DNA from: Struthidea cinerea
Lineage: Eukaryota; Chordata; Aves; Passeriformes; Corcoracidae
DNA length: 64,000 nucleotides
Assembly (NCBI GenBank): GCA_013397865.1
Contig: VZTI01001722.1
Location: 957,691-1,021,690 of the forward strand
Direction of reading: 5' to 3'
A program made the translations under genes and the position numbers. Under the pieces are notes generated by a model. That model had not been told where the DNA came from, ran no database searches, and saw only the letters and a list, made by a program, of their open reading frames with translations. Shown piece after piece: positions 60,741 through 64,000 of this stretch. How positions within the stretch are numbered: the stretch's first letter is position 1; every line of letters starts with the position of its first letter.

Positions 60741-62911
60741 AGTCCAATTACAAGCGATGATTGGAGAGTATTACAGGAGCTATTTGAAAAGCATATTTCA
60801 GCAGGGAAAAAATATCTGCCTCTCATAATAAAAGCTCTTTCTAACAAAAGTAGTAAGAGTAGTGAGTACAGACTGTTGTTTGATCAGAACTCCAATTTTC
60901 ACTGTATCTATCCTCCCCAGATATATGTCCTTGTCCTTGAAAAACATGTGCAGTTGTCCTGATACGACCTTTTCAGAAGTCCGAAACAGAGGAGTGAGGA
61001 AGAGCTGAAGACATGTCAACCGTTTTGTTGAAGAACATTCAGGACATGCTCCTGTTTCCTCTAGTACATCCACTGCCACTGTAGCCCACCACTAGGAATG
61101 TCTACTTGGCAGCACTGGGATCCCTAGAGGGACCTAAGCTCTCAGGTTTGGATGTGTTTTCATTGTGTTAATTTGGTGCAAGGTGACAGGAGGGCAAACC
61201 TGGAAAATGGATGGTAGAGTCAGAGGAAAGGGGGTGGCAGGAACTGGAGAGACAGAGTTATGAGCCTCATTAATGTTGTACTGCACAGTCTTTGGAAGGA
61301 AAGACAGCAAGGATCAGAAATGGAGTTTGCTGGAGGCCTTTTCTGACAGCTGTTACAAATCTCTGTCTAGGATTGAATACGCATGAAGGACTGTATTGTG
61401 TCTTTCAACACTGTATACCCTCAACTGCTAATTAACCCAATTTCCAGAGTTTCACAGTCATAGCCAGGTGAAGATAATTACCTACCTTATCACTGCCATT
61501 TCTTTCTCCAAGTGACACTCAGAAAAAGGGAAGAGGTTTTAGATGGGAACTTCCCTTAGATCTGTGAGTGCACTGAGATTAATGCAGATAATTCTGGTAC
61601 ATGCTCATGAGAATTGATCCTTCTATGAGCATCAGCGGTGTTTTTTCTCTGTTGCTGTTCAGGGATGACTGTGGAGTTAAGTGTTCCTGCAAAGTTATTG
61701 CATGTCACGAAGAAAATCTACAGGGAAGACAAAAAATGCCAAAACTAGTGAAAAAGTTTTTAGTGAAAAAAATTTCATGGAAAAAATTTAGCATTGAGCT
61801 AGAGGGAGGAAAGGAGTCTTGGTTATAGACTAAAGTTCAAAATGGAGTTTTAAGTATTTGCAGAGGGGTTGTTGGTCCTTTAGAAACCCATGCACACAAT
61901 CATCTCAAGGACAACTACAAGGAGGAGTCATGCAATCACTGGTATTCATTATAATTGCAAATACTGGGAACATATCTAAGTCCTTCTCTTATGCTGATGA
62001 GTTAGTTATAGGTTAAAGGAAAAAAGTGATACTGTAGGTGAAGACAGGCTATGCAGTGGAAGCTACTAGAGGATACATTTGAACTGTATTTTATTTTTAT
62101 CCCTGTTTAATGAGAATCAACAATGGAGACAATTTTTTCTTCTCATTTATTAGATGAGGTTTGTGCAAGACTCTGCTTTTGTCATATAATCATCAGTACA
62201 AAAGCTATCATTATGTTTATAGTTTACTATTTTCTTATACCCCTTAAAAAGTAGTTATTGCTCTAGAGGTTAAAAGTTAGCTACAATCATGTGTTGTAAG
62301 ACTATGTGGTATTTACTACACAACATAGTTGAAGCTTACATTTCTGACAAGGACTTTATTAGGACTACAGGGGTAAGTTAAATAAATATAATTAATTCCA
62401 GACTCCTGTTGATTTGCCACCTACTAACCAAATGAATATTCAGAAGAAAAGATGGCAGGAACTAATATCTAAAAGCCCAGCAAATCCCTGCTGTACTTAG
62501 GTACTCAAGTGACATCTTTAACACTGTGCCTGATTTCATCTGCAAATCAGTTATCACCATCATCCAAACCACATCTGAAATATTCCAATGCTTGATCATC
62601 CAGATTCCAGAATCAACATAAAAATGGCAGTAGCATATGGCAAAAATCCAAACACCAATGAATCTTATTCTTCAAATCTAACCGCATTCATAGCACACCC
62701 AAAAGATGTGAAACAATCAAGTTCTAGAAAAAAAAACCTTATGAGGACAAAGGAGCTTCCCTTACAGTGTTCACCTTATCAGTTAAAAAAAAACTTTAAT
62801 CAAATGAAGACAGTCCTCTACCAAAATAGGTTAATTCTCTAAAGATGCCATGAGCTATTATGTGCAAACCTATCCAACACAACACAGAAACTAGACCAGG
62901 TGTCCCAAAGC
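60741..62911. other. Non-coding stretch, AT-rich
   Basis: About 2.2 kb with short chance frames only. No gene, RNA or further mobile element was recognised. Confidence 0.55.
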
Positions 62912-62961
62912 TGCTTCCAACCTGGCCTTAAACACTTCCAGGGATGGGGATTCCACAATTT
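62912..62961 (-). mobile_element. CR1 LINE fragment, internal 50 bp
   Basis: The run TTCCAACCTGGCCTTAAACA, CTTCCAGGGATGGGG and ATTCCACAATTTT matches the reverse complement of a well-conserved CR1 3'-region block. Both ends of the element are missing, so it is an old, eroded piece on the minus strand. Confidence 0.75.
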
Positions 62962-64000
62962 TTACTACACGTCCTGGTTTAATTTCCCTCTCCAGTATAT
63001 GCCAAATAGACCAGGACTGGAACTTATAAAAACCTCACAAAAGCGAACCAATAAAAATCATTGCATCTTTGCGTTAAAAATCTACTGGCAAAAGTCCTGG
63101 ACATGTATAAGGACTAAGAAGACAATTAGGATGTGAAGGTGGAACCTTGAGGCTGTAGGAGTCACCTACAGAGTTTATGAACAAAACAGAAGGAGGCCTG
63201 GGAGATGAGGTCTGAGTTAATAATATCAGTGCTGGGAAAAAAGCTCAGATTTCATATGGGTGCTTAAACACAGAGGCTTGGTGCAAACGCCAGTTTGACA
63301 ACATACAAACCTTTTCACTGATTCTTACTTCAAGTTACCTTCCCCTGAAATGATAATCTAGTGTTACAAGCAATAATTCTTTGTCAAATTTTCTACTGAA
63401 GAACTGAATAAATTGCTGCTTCTCCCTTGCTAACACTGAGCAAGGGAGGACTTGCAAACAGGACCAACCATGAATTTTATCTAATTGTTAAACATAATTA
63501 AGCTAAATATAATTAAATTAAAGTCAGAACTAATTAAGCTAAATATAATTAAAGTCAGAACAAGTGTTTCCAAACACTAATTATATTAAACTTTGCTGAT
63601 TTTTATTCAGACCTAAAAAGAGGTACTGAGATACTTTGGTTTTTTTGATTCTCCAGGTTTTCTATGAAAATATAGTATTCTCTGCATAGATGGCCTCCCA
63701 CATACCTTTTGGTAGCTAGGTTATCAAATTCTCCTCAACATGAGAATAAAAATAACAACATACTTGGTGGAATCAGCATAGCCAGGAGGAAGGATGCATT
63801 CCACTATATTATCCAGAGAAGGAAAATGGGAAAAAATTGCAATGAATTTATCAATGGAGTGTGCTTAAGGTATTAACAAAACAGGGAAATAGAAAAAAAA
63901 ACCCATTGTAATAGCTGAAAGGAATATAAAAAACCTTTTAAAAACCCTGTCTATTTCTAATACAATTTGGTCTGGGTTTATGTCTCTATAGTTCATTGAT
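62962..64000. other. Non-coding stretch to window end
   Basis: AT-rich, with the 36/31-bp tandem duplication at 63495-63561 and several A runs. No gene recognised. Confidence 0.55.
63495..63561 (+). repeat. Tandem duplication, two copies (36 and 31 bp)
   Basis: Copy one (63495-63530) and copy two (63531-63561) both start TAATTAAGCTAAATATAATT and end AAAGTCAGAAC. Copy one has an extra ATTAA inside its AT run, a slippage difference. The two are otherwise identical, so the duplication is recent or well kept. Confidence 0.9.

Noticed and set aside
1..64000. CRISPR arrays, operons, phage or plasmid systems
   Set aside because: No regularly spaced repeats, no dense gene packing and no ribosome-binding pattern. 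The repeats are vertebrate retroelements.

Overview
The window looks like bird nuclear DNA. The evidence is the repeat content: at least eight CR1 LINE fragments, several ending in the CR1-type ATTCTATG/ATTCTGTG 3' tail, three avian-style solo LTRs, no L1- or Alu-like sequence, and an AT-rich background. The LTR at 30.1-30.7 kb resembles, from memory, a family common in passerines and other Neoaves, so a neoavian bird (perhaps a songbird) is my inference. I cannot tell whether the window is intergenic or inside a very large intron. I found no host protein-coding exon I can defend. Apart from the CR1-derived frame of 231 codons, the longest open frames (149-186 codons) are about what chance gives in 64 kb.

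Layout. 0-19 kb: mostly unrecognised AT-rich DNA with four plus-strand CR1 pieces (0.6, 8.7, 12.1 and 18.9 kb), two long T tracts, an 8-bp tandem repeat and one strong G-quadruplex motif. 19.7-20 kb: a solo LTR (minus) with a perfect 6-bp target-site duplication; an assembly N sits at the edge of an internal deletion. 25.6-26.5 kb: the most notable locus, an intact tRNA-Leu(CAG) gene on the minus strand whose 3' end directly abuts a co-oriented 857-bp CR1 fragment. 30.1-30.7 kb: a second LTR family (minus). 30.7-51.4 kb: about 20 kb with no mobile element that I recognise. It holds simple repeats and two weak candidates for decayed coding sequence, both minus strand (38.9-40.4 and 47.6-48.2 kb). 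51.5-52.1 kb: plus-strand CR1. 56.6-57 kb: a solo LTR of the same family as the 19.7-kb copy but in opposite orientation, with a perfect 7-bp flanking duplication and CCAAT, TATA and ATTAAA elements still visible. 57-64 kb: three minus-strand CR1 pieces, a T-tract/G-tract strand switch and a 36/31-bp tandem duplication.

How the parts work together. The only gene likely to be expressed is the tRNA. It supplies a leucine tRNA for CUG codons. Its A and B boxes are perfect, but the usual T-run terminator is missing because CR1 sequence begins right at the gene's 3' end. A polymerase III transcript could therefore run through the whole CR1. The two related LTRs form an inverted pair flanking about 36.6 kb; their matching flanks show that this segment has not been inverted by LTR-LTR recombination since they inserted.
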